A stretch of DNA of 64,000 nt from Echria macrotheca (GCA_030411725.1 MU839827.1:4595027-4659026), one strand, 5' to 3'. Shown: positions 21,842-33,290, counted from the stretch's first letter. Notes: generated from the sequence alone by a model not told the origin. Numbers and translations are program-made.

Positions 21842-23821
21842 TCAGGATGTGCCGTTCACCCTTGGAGCAGGTCCAAACCCGAGAACAGACCGCATGACAG
21901 TTTCCAACTTCCCTTCGCACTCTTCAGGGTCTGCCTGTTTGGCCCTCCAGGCAACAATGCGGTCAGGTCGGACGAGGACAGCGCCCGACTCGTCAACCCC
22001 GCAGACACCAGCCCACGTGTGATAAACATCCTCCCAATCAAGGCGGAAGCCGATCGAGTGAACAGAGATTGTGATGCCCAGTTTCTTGGCCACGATCTGT
22101 GCTGCTCCCCTCCAGGCCGCGCCGCCATGGCCAATAAAGAGCGAAAACGCGCCGTGGCCCGCCAGGTCGTGGGTTGACACAGGTCGGCCCGGGATGGTGG
22201 TGTTGAGCCATGCATGCGGCAACCGCCGGCCAGGGTATGTGCCGGGTGTGTGATGGAGCACCGCATCCTCCTGCTCAAGCACCCCGGGACTGAAGGGCTC
22301 GGTCTCGTCTGCGAGGTACACACCCTGGCCGGTATATTGGCACGCCATCTCGGTTCCGAACCCGTTGAACTCGCGCCTACCGATCTTGACACCGTGCCTC
22401 AGGCGTTCACGTCGCGCTTTCCCCTCAGGGCCGGGACTGGCCAGCTCTGTGAGTGCTGTTGCGCCTGCCCCAGGGGGAATCATGCCCAGCGCTTCCCACA
22501 GCAGAGCATTGTCACGGAAGCAGTCGTTCGCGCGTGTCACCACCGCTTCCCCGATGGGTTGGCGCTCGATGGAGTAAGTCGATAGCAGTGACGGCGGCGC
22601 GAGACCAGCGTGCACATAGGCGACCTTCCAGGCCAAGTTGTAGGCGTCTTGGATGCACGTGTTGGATCCGAGGCCGGCCGAAGGCGGGTGGCGGTGGACA
22701 GCGTCACCCAGGCAGAATCTTTGGCACCATTAATATTGTGAACAGTTAACAGATAAGAGAGCAAGGGGTGAGGTAAGGGGAGGGGGGAAACATACACGTT
22801 ACCCTTGGAATACTCATTTGCATAAATCTCGTTCACCTGCCACTGGGAGACGCGAAGGACTTTGATGGGGGTATCGTCCCCGATGATCTGCCTGATCCGT
22901 GCCTCGTAGTCTTCGGTGGTGACCTCGTTCGGGTTGTATCCCGGACTGCAATACATGTAAAACATCCACTCGTCCCACGGCTTGACCATGCGCACGATAC
23001 ATGCGTTGCCCAGTTGCGCATTCGGGTCTCCGTCAGGCTGCAAGACCCAGTGCAGATTGCCCTCGGCGTTCTTAATGATGTGCGAGAGGTCGGTCTTGAC
23101 GATGACACCGAGCATAGGGCCCTTCGCATTCTCGTTGGCCTTAACTGTCAAAGGGAGCCGGAGCTGCTTGACTACGAGACTGCGCGCCCCGTCGGCACCA
23201 AATAGGTATTTCGTCCGGATCTGGTACTCGTGTCCCGTCACGCCGTCACGCACCGTCGCCGTGATGTCGTTGGGCGCTGTCTCTTCGAAGGAAAGCAATT
23301 TGGTTTGGAACCGGACAGGGAACCCATGGTTGCTGGCGTATCGCACCAGGATCGGTTCCAAGAGCGTCTGCGGGAGATCGACATGGGTGCAGGGGCTGGC
23401 GCTTTCGTATTCATCCTGGCTCGGATTAGAATGTTTGATATTCATTCATCGAAAGAAACACAGCGATGACGGGTGTAAGTAGAGGAAGGATAGTGCAGAA
23501 ATACCGTACCCTATTGATCGGCCCCTTCCCAAACGCATACATTCTCGCAAACTCCTCCCCGGCCAGACTATGGCACCAGCGAACATGCATCAAGCAGCTA
23601 CCCGTGTTGGCCTGCTTCATGACCTCGTCCTCGAGACCGATGTCCCGCAGACACTCGATGGTTGCCGCGTTGGTGATATGTGCGCGAGGCGTGTCGGCTG
23701 TGCCCTTGCTAGCGCTAATGACAATGCCTTTGAGCCCATATGTCGATAGGAAGCATGCCAGAGAGGCGCCTGCCGGCCCTGCTCCGACGATTAGAAATTC
23801 GGTTTGTACAACTTCGCCCAT
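21842..23821 (-). CDS. FAD-dependent aromatic monooxygenase (phenol hydroxylase type)
   Basis: Complement of 23510-23821, 22796-23415 and 21842-22718 gives 602 residues. It is a group A flavoprotein hydroxylase that would insert one oxygen into a phenolic ring using NAD(P)H. The N-terminus carries the Rossmann motif IVGAGPAGASLACFLSTYG. The middle has SPCTHVDLPQTLLEPIL (after intron 1) and the FAD/NADPH motif LFGADGARS. The second FAD-binding GD motif, FCLGDAVHRHPPSAGLGSN, begins exactly at intron 2. The C-terminal 150 residues look like the thioredoxin-like domain of phenol hydroxylases and chlorophenol monooxygenases (SIGFRLDWEDVYHTWAGV and AVLVRPDRIVAWR). Introns are 94 bp (23416-23509) and 77 bp (22719-22795). 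The phenolic substrate is unknown. No ring-cleavage dioxygenase lies next to it. Confidence 0.9.
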
Positions 23822-25352
23822 CTTGGATGACCGGGTTGTCTGATAGGCAGTTCTGAGAGTTTTGAGACCGTATGCCGTGGAGTTACTAGATAGGGAAGAG
23901 AAGAGGACTCAACCTGTCCAGAGGATCGAAGCAGATAGCAGGCTTTTATATGTGTAGCTCCTCCGGCATTCATTCCTCCTCTACAACAACAATAATGACT
24001 GATGGCACCGCGTCTTAGTCGCTCTTCAGACCTTCGCAACCGATCTTGGCGCCCAGACTGGCCGATTCGGCCAGATTACCTTACTAAGGCAAGTCATGCT
24101 CACGAGCTCCGGCACGACCGATGATTTGACAGCTGCTCCCTGAAGATAACGACCTTCGTGCGGGCTAGGAATAGGCACATAAGGTAAGCATTTCGAACGG
24201 GTTAGCGTGCGTGGCGAGACTTGGAATTCTGACGGTAAACAGGTAGCCATGCTTTGTCAGACGAGAAAAACAAATTGACAAATTTTTGGGGCTTGGCGGC
24301 TTTGAGATAAGGGGTACAGACGTACGTTACAACCACAAGGATCTCAGATTCTATCCTCCCTGTGTTAAGCAAGGGATCATCCATCCGGCGTTCTCGCGTG
24401 GCGAGCCGGAATCCGGACACGGGATTCGGCTAAGCGGTCTCCGGCCGGCTCCGTATCCCGCTCGGCCTGTTCCCGGAGGACTCCATCCTTAAACAATCAC
24501 CACATGTGTAGATATTATAGATATATAATAGTTGCGCACTCTTATTTTCTGTGCCATCTCACAGCAAACCTTGTCTTCTGTGGTTTCAGAGAAGTTAGAG
24601 AGGTCATATTGGGATGGAGGGACCTTCCCGCAGGACTGTAGATAAATAGGTCTGACTCGTCGAGCGTAAAATCTTTGTGGGTTCAGCTCGCTACCTACCT
24701 ACCTAATTTACTGGAAAACGATCTGATAGATGATGTCCTGCCACATTCCATTTCTCTTCTATTTCACACTGGTAACGGACTGGCAGCTCGACAAAGGTCT
24801 TCCTATGCCTCATCGACACTGAGAGCCCGTGATGACATATGCAAAGATAACCCCAATAGTTGCGGGTGTCTAGAGACCAGGTAAGCAGACAAAACCAATC
24901 GGCCCGTGACTGAACTGCCTAGGTAGTTATGGTTGCCACCCAGACGACCACACGACCTGAATTCCTCCGCCAGCTCAGCACCTACCGGGCTTGTGCCGGG
25001 CTTGTGCATTCTGTGTTAATTGAACGGCTACATCCAAGTGGATGAGACCAGCTTTCCCCACAATCTGCATATATGTCGGCACTTTGCGGTCCGCGCCTGG
25101 CTAAATTCTCGCCAAAGTGCCTCCCTATTGCGGCCTCCAAGCCAGCCAGTTTAACCGAGTGATACTTGGAATCTGTTGGTCGTTGCAACTATGCTTCTTC
25201 AATAATAGACATCGATATGCCGAAAACCTGCCTCCGGAAGACTGCCGACCGGGGGGAAAGCAGGATATAAAAACATGGTGCCTGGTGGTCTTTACCCACG
25301 TTGAGTTTCTGCTTACTTTCGTGATCTAGAATATTTCGGACACGCGATCAAA
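23822..25352. other. Divergent intergenic region, no gene seen
   Basis: This stretch separates the FAD monooxygenase (-) from the first AA9 gene (+) and should hold both promoters. It has TACCTA-type words (near 24691-24704) and a CreA-like ccgggg near 25249. No frame here has coding character. Confidence 0.4.
25266..25273 (+). promoter_or_regulatory. TATA box of the first AA9 gene
   Basis: The sequence tataaaaa lies 80 bp before the ATG at 25353. A ccgggg word fitting the CreA consensus SYGGRG begins at 25249. This is a good positional match for a TATA-driven, carbon-repressed cellulolytic gene (the repression is inference). Confidence 0.55.
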
Positions 25353-26110
25353 ATGAAGTTTCTTGGACTGATGTTGGCCGCGGCCGCGGCGCAAGCCCAC
25401 TGTATGTCAAAAGCTTTTTTTCCTAGCCGCTTGCAACTTGGAATGAATCACATGTTCTGACACCAGCAGACACTTTTCCGAGGCTGGTCGTCAATGGCGT
25501 GCCCGAGGATAAGGACTGGTCGGTGACGAGAAGGACGAAGAACGACCAGAGCAAGCAAGGAATTGAAAACCCGACCAGCGCCGATATTCGGTGTTATACC
25601 TCGACGACAGCGGCGAATGTGGCAACCGTCCCAGCCGGCTCCACCATCCACTACGTCTCGACGCAACAGGTGAACCACCCGGGACCGACGCAGTACTATC
25701 TCGCGAAGGTTCCCGCGGGCTCGTCCGCGACTAAGTGGGATGGGTCGGGCGCCGTGTGGTTCAAGTTCTTCACCACCATGCCGACGATGGACAACAACAA
25801 GCAACTCACCTGGCCCGGCCAAAACAGCTATGTCACCGTCAACGCCACCATCCCGACCGATGTGCCGGATGGCGAGTATCTGCTGCGGGTGGAGCATATC
25901 GCCCTGCACATGGCCATGCAGGCCAACAAGGCACAGTTTTATCTGTCGTGCTCTCAGATCAAAATCACAGGGGGCGGCAACGGCACACCCGGACCGCTCG
26001 TCTCGCTGCCGGGAGCCTATAAGAGTACCGACCCAGGTATTCTGGTCAACTTGAACGCCATTCAGGCCAGCGCGTACCAGCCGCCTGGACCTAAGGTTTG
26101 GTCGTCCTAG
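25353..26110 (+). CDS. AA9 lytic polysaccharide monooxygenase (first copy)
   Basis: Join 25353-25401 and 25470-26110 gives 229 residues. It is a secreted copper enzyme that cleaves cellulose or related glucans oxidatively. Residues 1-15 form the signal peptide, so the mature chain starts with His16 (HYTFP), the first histidine-brace ligand. The second is His86 in NHPGP. The outer-sphere residues His163 and Gln172 and the axial Tyr174 are in HIALHMA and AQFYLSCSQIKITGGG. Cys58 and Cys177 match the conserved disulfide. The intron (25402-25469) splits the codon after His16, so the exact N-terminal histidine context depends on correct splicing. There is no CBM1 module or GPI-like tail, and the protein ends at the catalytic core. 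A paralogue lies 4.1 kb downstream. Confidence 0.95.
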
Positions 26111-27095
26111 TCGAAGAGCATTAATTGATTTGTTATTCTCGGAGAACTGTGGCTTCCGAATGCAGTTGAATTACATCAAGATTTGATATGGCTCTATCCT
26201 TCTACTGGATGTCAATGGCAATATTTTTGGTGCTGACAACGATGCGCCCTTGCACCTTTGTTAGGATGGTATCGGTCTAACTAATGTACCTGCAGAAGTA
26301 GGTATCTAAGTATATGCCGCAAGTTTTGCCAACCAAACATTTCTGGGCACTAGGTACCCGTGGCACAAGCGGGAGAAACGAGGAAGGCTTTCCGCCCCCA
26401 TCCACCCCTTCCCGCGGGCTACGCATTACCCTGAACACAGGTATTTCCAGGGCTGACGACAAACCAATTGAGCACGGCATGTACAGGTTTTCCTGTCGCC
26501 CTGCTCCTTTTCTCGAAGCTAAAGGCGACAATAGGCTGAAGTATTTTCAGCCGCATGGGAACGCGCAGAGCAGAATGAGGCAAGCTCGCTGGAGCGAGGA
26601 GGTAATACCAGTCATTTCGGCCCCAGAATACTCCTCTTGCGCCCGACAGCTTGACCGCCAGCCTGACATCTATAGCCAGCTTTCAATTGGGTATCGCATG
26701 CGTCCGAGACATCAAATGGGCTCAAAAGGAGTGGCTGCATGTATCTCTTCAGCGGGGCTTGCATTTGGATGCATCGTCATGGGCCTTGAATCTGCTGTGT
26801 CACGTAAAGAGTCGTTCCGACATGGAGGCGAAAGTCAGATAGCCCCCGGATTGCCACAGCACCTAGGTACCGATAGAAGGCAGGTAGGCGCCTTTGTCGT
26901 TTGTGGCCGCCTGCCCGGGGCTTCCACCAACAATTTCTCCTCTTCAGAATTCCCACCGTTTGACGGGGCATTTCTAACAGACCTTGTTTGGTAAACCAAA
27001 ACAATACAAGGGGACGCCAAACATGGACAAATCATGTTACTAGGTTGTTTCTCGATGAGATATCTATGACATCTATCTATTCCGTGCTTTCCTCC
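26111..27095. other. Convergent intergenic region, no gene seen
   Basis: A plus-strand frame at 26314-26994 gives 226 residues but has no start context, domain, signal peptide or typical codon use, so I treat it as spurious. The region is the 3' side of the AA9 gene and of the small secreted protein gene. Confidence 0.4.
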
Positions 27096-27607
27096 CTACT
27101 TTGGCACGCAAATGAAACTGCTAATGGACTCATCAAAGAGGCCATTGCCGTCACCAAGGTCAGCGTCCTTCTGGTTGTCGTATGAGGTGCCCTGGCAGTT
27201 ACCATCCCTGAGCAGACAGCTGTCAGCAAAAAAAAAAAAAAAAAAGTAGGAGACAAGCCGGGAATGGGAGCACATACAGATACCACGTACACTTGTAGGA
27301 ATCCTTGCCCAGGTTATCGACCGAGCTGGCCCGATTATCCCAATCCGGCAGAAGGTCGTCTGTTCCCATTAACGAAGGTGAGCATCTCCGTGGAACAGCA
27401 GGTTGTCTCAAAGAAGGGTTGGGAGTTCTCACAGCACTGGGCCGAGTCAGGGTTGATCTCCACACAGACGCCCCTAAAATTGGTACTGTCGCAGAACTCC
27501 ACAGCTAGCACGCTAACCCGCGTATCCAGGCCTGATGGGGTAGGACTGCTTGCCGCGAGGAAGACATGGGATGCCAGAGTGGCAAGGACAAGTCGGACTG
27601 AAACCAT
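27096..27607 (-). CDS. Cysteine-rich small secreted protein, crystallin-like pattern
   Basis: Complement of 27433-27607, 27278-27359 and 27096-27207 gives 122 residues. No single open frame covers it. The model joins three frames with two short introns, 27360-27432 (donor gtgaga, acceptor aacag) and 27208-27277 (donor gtatgt, acceptor ctcag). Residues 1-20 form a signal peptide (VRLVLATLASHVFLAASS). The mature protein has six cysteines, in EFC, GVC, AQCYD, YKCTW, GNCQG and FICVPK. The pattern FRGVCVEI, then RASSVDNLGKDSYKCTWYLD, then GNCQGTSYDN is typical of fungal small secreted proteins with a beta/gamma-crystallin-like repeat (family knowledge from memory). It lies between the two AA9 genes with its own TATA box. 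A role in host or microbe interaction is possible but not shown. Intron 2 contains an 18-base A/T homopolymer. Confidence 0.82.
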
Positions 27608-27713
27608 AATGTCGAATCTAGATTCCCTTTGCGGCTCTGGCGAGATCAAGAGACAAGGGAATTGCGCGCTGATGTGACGGCTAGGTTTCTGGACAAGTTT
27701 TTGAGCCCTCGCT

Positions 27714-27721
27714 GTTTTATA
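27714..27721 (-). promoter_or_regulatory. TATA box of the small secreted protein gene
   Basis: Read on the minus strand this is tataaaac, 106 bp before the ATG at 27607. It supports the start chosen for the three-exon model. Confidence 0.5.
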
Positions 27722-30082
27722 CCTCGATAATGACCGGATGCCCCTCTCATTCATTGAGACGTTCTCAGGCCAAAGTGCAATTCGCGAACCTTGCCCCGTA
27801 CAAGGTATCACGGCTCGCCTACCTAGGTGGCAACGCCTCTCATACGGCCAGCTGTTCAACCATCAGGCTCTGTTGCATGTGGCTGCAGGATAACCGACAA
27901 TAGAGTCTCGATCAGTCACCGACCTTCTAATTTTTGGAGGCAACATCGTCTATACTTGACCAATTGTGTCCCGATAAATCGAGTAGACGCTACCCATTGG
28001 CTGTCCAGTCACTCTTGCTCCATTTGTCTGCCTCTGTGGCTTCATGCCGGTGGCCAGGAAGGCAGAGATTGACAGGCTGGACGAAAACAAAAGACGAGGC
28101 AACGAATAAAAGATCAGAATCAAGAAACAATTCTGCCTCGGGCTTGGACTGCCTTATGCACAACATGTCTCAACTACAGCCCTGAACGGGCAGGCTCAGG
28201 ACCACCACCAACAGAGGACCGGAGCGGTGGCGCTCGTCCGAGTGGACAGCCGCTGGCAAGCTCAAAGACCTGGATGACCCGATTGGGGTCATTTCCGGGC
28301 TGCCTGCCAGGTCATAGGACGACAGATATCTGCCCGGCTCGCAAGAGCTTCTTTCACATGCGCAGAAAGGGAGAAAGTCGCGGCAACCACGATCACTATT
28401 GCTCACTGCCATGTGGCTTCTACGCACGGCCTCAGAGCTGAAGCTCAACTGCCTACACGAGTCATTCTGGCTACCTACGCTATCTCCCCTCACAACTTGA
28501 CTTGCATGGCCTAGCCTGCAGCCCCGTCTGCGAAATTGGGTAGGTCAAGATCAATCAGACCTGTACCATGGTACGGCGCTATTACCTCCTGGAAACCCAT
28601 GGGTCGACACGTTCTGCATCCATAAGTTGAGCAGAAACACCCAGCGAGGTGATCAGCTCCATGGTTATCTGCTACCAAGGCTAAGATACGCGGCCCGTCG
28701 GTGCCAATCTGATCACAGTAGATCCGGTCAGGTTTGCTAAATCCAAGCCCATATCACGACCCCCTTTCTGCCAGGGTTTAGCATTTGAAACCAAGTAATT
28801 TGTACGATACCATCCAATACGATACCATCCATGTATTTGGTTTCCAAGAGCTGGGGCCGTAGGTACTTGGGTATCTCGTCTGTGCTATAGCAACTTGGCA
28901 GGAGGTATGGACATGTGGTATCGGTGGGTTTAGATGATATTTCGCTCTTGAAATGATTTTATGCATCTCGACATGGCAGGTTCCAAGACGCTTTTATGCG
29001 GGCCTGCCGATATTGGTTCGAGATCGGGAGGAATGACGGGTTGGGCTGCCGTGGTCGAATGCCATTGAGACAAGCATTTATCAACATAGGTAAGGTACCA
29101 TTATTGCGTAGCTACCTACCTGATGTCTGGTGTGGATCCGTGAGGTGCATACGGCGCAAGCCAGGTAGCCTGTGTGCCTACTTGGCGAACTAAGGCGGTC
29201 AGCTACACACGTACCCGCCGACTTCATACCTACCTAGGGATGTATGTATGTTCACCGCACGCGGTTTCGGCCCCTGGAGCTGTTCGTTGAACAAGCACAA
29301 CTCAAACGGATGGACTCTTCAAGGACATCGAAGAACTATCAGCAAATTGTATCGCAGACCTCTGAAACGATTCTAATCCATAGGACTTTTGATGATGGCG
29401 TCAACACCACCTATAAATTCGGGCCGAGTTGATGACAAAAGAATCACTGTGGAGAATCGACTTCCCGCTCCGCAGCCAGGTCGGATAACCAACCGAACCT
29501 TTCAATACACTTCAATAAACGTTCGTCACATGGGCATCAGTGTGGCGAGCCTCCGTTCATGCGTAACCTGGTCTGCATCACGCGCCTGGGAAGACAGATG
29601 GGCCATAGATTAGGGAGAAACCCCAACCCAGGATTGCCCGGGAATGGGTACCCTCCGGGTCCGTCCCAAAGACACCGTGAGACACTAACTGCGGGTGCGG
29701 TACGGAACACTTTGAATCAGGAAAGCGCGCGAATCCCAGCTTCCATGTCCTTTCCAAAGCAAGCCATCGGCTTCTCGAAAGTGGCCGTCTGGGACTCGCA
29801 ACATGCACCCCACACGACTCCCCCGTGGGAAAGCCAAATTGCGCGCACTACCATCGTACCGAATAGATTAGAAATACTATCTGGGGTAAGCGGTGGCCGC
29901 GAGCCCATGACTTTAGCCGGTCTCGCTAAGTCGGGAGCCGGCTCTGGAAGCCATGCAAGCGATGACGTTGGGGTGGAATCCGGGAATCACAACCACCTGC
30001 CAAGCAATTTGATTGCGGCCGGCGACGGAACGAGCTCGAAAGGGCAGGAAATGGGCTGCGTTGGCTCACTCAGTTCCCCGGC

Positions 30083-30088
30083 TATAGA
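30083..30088 (+). promoter_or_regulatory. Possible TATA box of the second AA9 gene
   Basis: The word tataga in the context ggctatagaag lies about 125 bp before the ATG at 30214. It is weaker than the boxes of the neighbouring genes. Confidence 0.35.
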
Positions 30089-30213
30089 AGAGGGCCTACT
30101 TAAGCACTGCCGGGAGACACGATCATCCCAACGCCACTGCCGCACCTCAGATTATCTTTACCAGTCGCTTCTTCCCGACGCCCTACATCTCTGTCTGGAA
30201 AAAGACCACGAAA

Positions 30214-30958
30214 ATGCTGGCCAGTATTGCACTCGTTCTTGGCGCGGCGCTCAGCGTCAGCAGCCACTACACCTTCCCCAAGGCGGCCTCGGGAGGCTCC
30301 GCCGGGGCCGACTGGCAGTATGTTCGCAAGGCCGACAACTGGCAGAACAACGGCTTCGTAGGCAGCGTCGGGTCAGAGCAGATTCGCTGCTTCCAGGCCA
30401 ACAGTGCTGGCGCCCCTAGCACCATCGAGGTCGCTGCCGGAGGGACCGTCACCTACAGCGCGGCCCCGAACGTCTACCACCCAGGGCCCATGTCTTTCTA
30501 CCTGGCCCGCGTCCCGGATGGCGAGAGCGTCAACACATGGAAGGGCGATGGTGCCGTGTGGTTCAAGATCTACCAGGAGCAGCCCAACTTTGGCCAGCAG
30601 CTGACGTGGCCCAGCAACGGTAAAGCACACCAGGTTGTTTGCTCGACTTGGACACTTGCTAACAAGACACATAGGCAAGAGCTCATTCCCTGTGACCATC
30701 CCGCGGTGCATCAAGGCTGGCAATTACCTTCTCCGTGTGGAACATATCGGTTTGCACGCTGCCTCGACCTCTGGTGGCGCCCAGTTCTACATCTCGTGCG
30801 CCCAGCTCAAGGTTACCGGCGGCGGAAGTACGGAGCCGTCGGAGAAGGTTTCTTTCCCCGGCGCGTATAAAGCGTCCGACCCTGGCATCCTGATCAACAT
30901 CAACTATCCCGTTCCCACGAGCTACAAGAATCCCGGCCCGTCTGTCTTCAGCTGCTAG
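30214..30958 (+). CDS. AA9 lytic polysaccharide monooxygenase (second copy)
   Basis: Join 30214-30619 and 30675-30958 gives 229 residues, the same length as the first copy. The signal peptide is residues 1-17, and the mature chain begins His18 (HYTFPK). The other copper ligand is His89 in YHPGP. His163, Gln172 and Tyr174 are in HIGLHAA and AQFYISCAQLKVTGGG. Cys59 and Cys177 match the conserved disulfide. Cys147 and the C-terminal Cys229 are extra and could pair or be free. The intron (30620-30674) lies after residue 135, whereas the first copy has its intron at codon 17. The two genes therefore share protein architecture but not intron positions. The tail GPSVFSC ends the chain without a carbohydrate-binding module. 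Secreted; substrate not predictable from what is visible. Confidence 0.95.
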
Positions 30959-31404
30959 CGGGCTGACTAGGGGAGGCTTCATACAGTTTCATGTACATAT
31001 TCTGTAGGGTTTGGTCAAGATTTACCGGTATCCTTTTCGGTGCAATTTGAATTCGTGTGAATAGCTGGTACTTTTGTCGCCTGCCCCACAGGACAGGGTT
31101 ATTTTGAGATCTGAAACAGTGTCTTGCTCAGCTTTGACGGGCGAAGGATTTAGTGCGAGGGATCGTCGCCAATCAACTTTCAGGACCACGGCGGAAACGC
31201 TCGCACAACAGCGCCAACCAGGCAGCGACGCAGCGTCCATGTTTGACGAGGCGCAGTCAGGATCCAACGTCCTGCGACAAAGCTGGGGTCCCAAAAGGGG
31301 GGCGAATCGACATCGAGAATGCTCTTTAAAGTCTCCACGGCCCGCCTTCGCCCGGAGGCAAATGGGTCCATGTCGGTGTTGGCCACAACGCCCAAGATCT
31401 CGGC
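30959..31404. other. Short intergenic region, no gene seen
   Basis: This holds the 3' end of the second AA9 gene and the promoter of the following membrane protein gene. The overlapping frames on both strands have no features. Confidence 0.4.
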
Positions 31405-33177
31405 ATGGCTTCCAAGACTCCGCTGAACATTTCGGTATACGGCCGTGACGAATTCCCGCAGGACCAGCCGAACGAACCACTTTCCAAACCGGCCTTTAAA
31501 CGACGCTTCGGCACCCAGACACCGGCGGCGGTGTGCGGCTTGATAGCTGCGGCGCTTGGCTTCGCCATCGGGCACCATTTCTACTACCAAAGCCTTAGCG
31601 GCACTGTGGTTCAGTCAGAAGACCAGCAGGCATGGAGCATCCGGCTTGGTACGGGCGCCGCTGTCTTGACCAAGACATCGCTGGTCGCCCTCATTGGGAT
31701 TGCGGCGGTCCAACGCATCTGGGCCACGCTGAGGAGGAAGTCCATGACCCTTGGAGGTATCGATGCCGTCTTTGGCATCATGGGAGATCCAACCTGGTTC
31801 TTCAGCGGAGAGCTACTTGGTCACGCCAAGATCCTGGTGCTGCTGGCGGTGGTCTCTTGGTGCATTCCTTTAATCACCATCATCACCCCGGCCACGCTCT
31901 CGGTCCAACCGGTCACTACGTCGGCCATTAGCCCGGCTTCGGTGCGGACTGTCAATTTCACACACAACGAGCCGAACTGGTTCAACACCGCAGGTGCCGG
32001 ACGGATCACGAGTCCGGGTGCCGAAATCTCCCGGTTTTTTACCCAGGTATACGTCTCGCGCCGCGTCACGCCAATAGATCCACCTTCAGCAAATGCCTCG
32101 TATGACCTCTCCTTCTGGGGCCCCTCTTACAAGTGCTCTGTCGCTAGTGAGCTCTTTGAATCCCAAAACGACCCCACTTGGAACATCTCAGACACCTCTC
32201 TCGGCCCACTCCCAAAAACATTGCGCGACGCCTTCTACGCCGAACTCCCTGCGACCAATAAGACCAAGAATCGATTCACCTTCTACCAGGGGTCCGCTCC
32301 GACGTACATGAACAATATGATTCTCCTCTACGCCGCTGGTGGCCCATCAGAAGTCATCTGCCAACTCTACAATACGTCTTTCGAGCTGTCGATGAATTTC
32401 ATCAATGGCAACCAGACTATCACGCCTCGCGCTATTACCCCGTTGGCACCCGCAGCCTTCGACTCGGCCGCCGGGAGCGTATCCCTACTTTCTTCGCTAA
32501 GCGCGGGCGCCTCCAATGATGTGCTAGCCACCTTCTATGCTACCCATCTTCTCTTCTCTAACCTCCTCGCTACTGATATATCGATGGGCGCCGACGGCGA
32601 GATTTCTTTCAAGAACCTCACACTGTCCACGGACTCTCTGGTAGACTCTGCCATACCTTACTGTCCAGACGTGGCCAAGCCATTCGCCGAAGGCTTATAC
32701 TTTCTTGGGCCTGCCGCTTGTCGGAACGGCACACTCGCCCGGGCCGTCGAGGATTTGTCGCGCAATTTCACAATGAGTACCTTGGCCTACCCGTTCTGGG
32801 ACGATGGGAATGCGACCACAACAGTGGAGATGAAAACCACGTTCCCGCAAAACAGATACACATACCAGTGGCGGACGCTGGTAATCACGTACAGCGTGGG
32901 TTTTGCAGTCACGGCTCTCTGTCTGGCTTTGGGACTACTGGCCATGAAGGAAAACGGAGTGACGAGTAGCACGGCGTTCTCGACTGTCATGCTGACGACG
33001 AGGAATCCAGACTTGGACGTGCTTGCGTCCGGCCGCTGGCTAGGAAGCAAGCCGCTGAGCAACGACATTGCGAAGGTCAAAATGAGATTTGGCTGGCTGG
33101 CCGATGCCGACGGCGAAAGCCCCGGGCATGTGGGATTTGGATTAGATGGAACAGTTGTGCCGATAGAAAAGACTTGA
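31405..33177 (+). CDS. Fungal membrane protein with large glycosylated loop, function unknown
   Basis: One exon of 590 residues. Four membrane segments are visible: AAVCGLIAAALGFAIG near 41-56, KTSLVALIGIAAVQRI near 90-105, ILVLLAVVSWCIPLITII near 143-160, and TYSVGFAVTALCLALGLLA near 496-514. Between the third and fourth lies a 330-residue loop with many N-glycosylation sequons (NFT, NIS, NKT, NTS, NQT, NLT, NGT, NAT), so it is probably outside the cell or luminal. The C-terminal 75 residues are soluble. Fungal proteins of this shape are often labelled formylmethionine deformylase-like in databases (recollection). I see no deformylase motif and would not use that name. The gene is tail-to-tail with the next gene, 113 bp away. 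Confidence 0.8.
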   Translation: MASKTPLNISVYGRDEFPQDQPNEPLSKPAFKRRFGTQTPAAVCGLIAAALGFAIGHHFYYQSLSGTVVQSEDQQAWSIRLGTGAAVLTKTSLVALIGIAAVQRIWATLRRKSMTLGGIDAVFGIMGDPTWFFSGELLGHAKILVLLAVVSWCIPLITIITPATLSVQPVTTSAISPASVRTVNFTHNEPNWFNTAGAGRITSPGAEISRFFTQVYVSRRVTPIDPPSANASYDLSFWGPSYKCSVASELFESQNDPTWNISDTSLGPLPKTLRDAFYAELPATNKTKNRFTFYQGSAPTYMNNMILLYAAGGPSEVICQLYNTSFELSMNFINGNQTITPRAITPLAPAAFDSAAGSVSLLSSLSAGASNDVLATFYATHLLFSNLLATDISMGADGEISFKNLTLSTDSLVDSAIPYCPDVAKPFAEGLYFLGPAACRNGTLARAVEDLSRNFTMSTLAYPFWDDGNATTTVEMKTTFPQNRYTYQWRTLVITYSVGFAVTALCLALGLLAMKENGVTSSTAFSTVMLTTRNPDLDVLASGRWLGSKPLSNDIAKVKMRFGWLADADGESPGHVGFGLDGTVVPIEKT

Positions 33178-33290
33178 TAGCCAGGGCTAGAATAACTCAT
33201 GACTGAAATGGAGATTGCAGTGTTTGCCTCGTGTTTCCTTGGCAGTGAAAGCTACCTATATATAACTACCTACATGCAGTTGCTCAAATA

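Larger units (their letters stand above)
27608..30213. other. 2.6-kb divergent intergenic region, no gene seen
   Basis: This is the upstream region of the small secreted protein (-) and the second AA9 gene (+). The minus frame 28170-28493 and the plus frame 29559-30419 lack features, and the latter overlaps the AA9 gene in another frame. A 14-bp tandem pair, tacgataccatcca, lies at about 28803-28831. TACCTAGG words occur near 27820 and 29230. Confidence 0.45.

Noticed and set aside
6023..23821. A phenolic-metabolism gene cluster joining the tyrosinase and the FAD monooxygenase
   Set aside because: The genes are 14 kb apart, separated by unrelated genes, and share no visible regulatory site.
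26314..26994. 226-codon plus-strand frame after the first AA9 gene
   Set aside because: No signal peptide, domain or constrained segment. Neutral-looking composition.
29559..30419. 286-codon plus-strand frame before the second AA9 gene
   Set aside because: It overlaps the AA9 first exon in another frame and has no features of its own.
31405..33177. Peptide deformylase activity, as the customary database name would imply
   Set aside because: No deformylase motif is present. The protein is a multi-pass membrane protein with a glycosylated loop.
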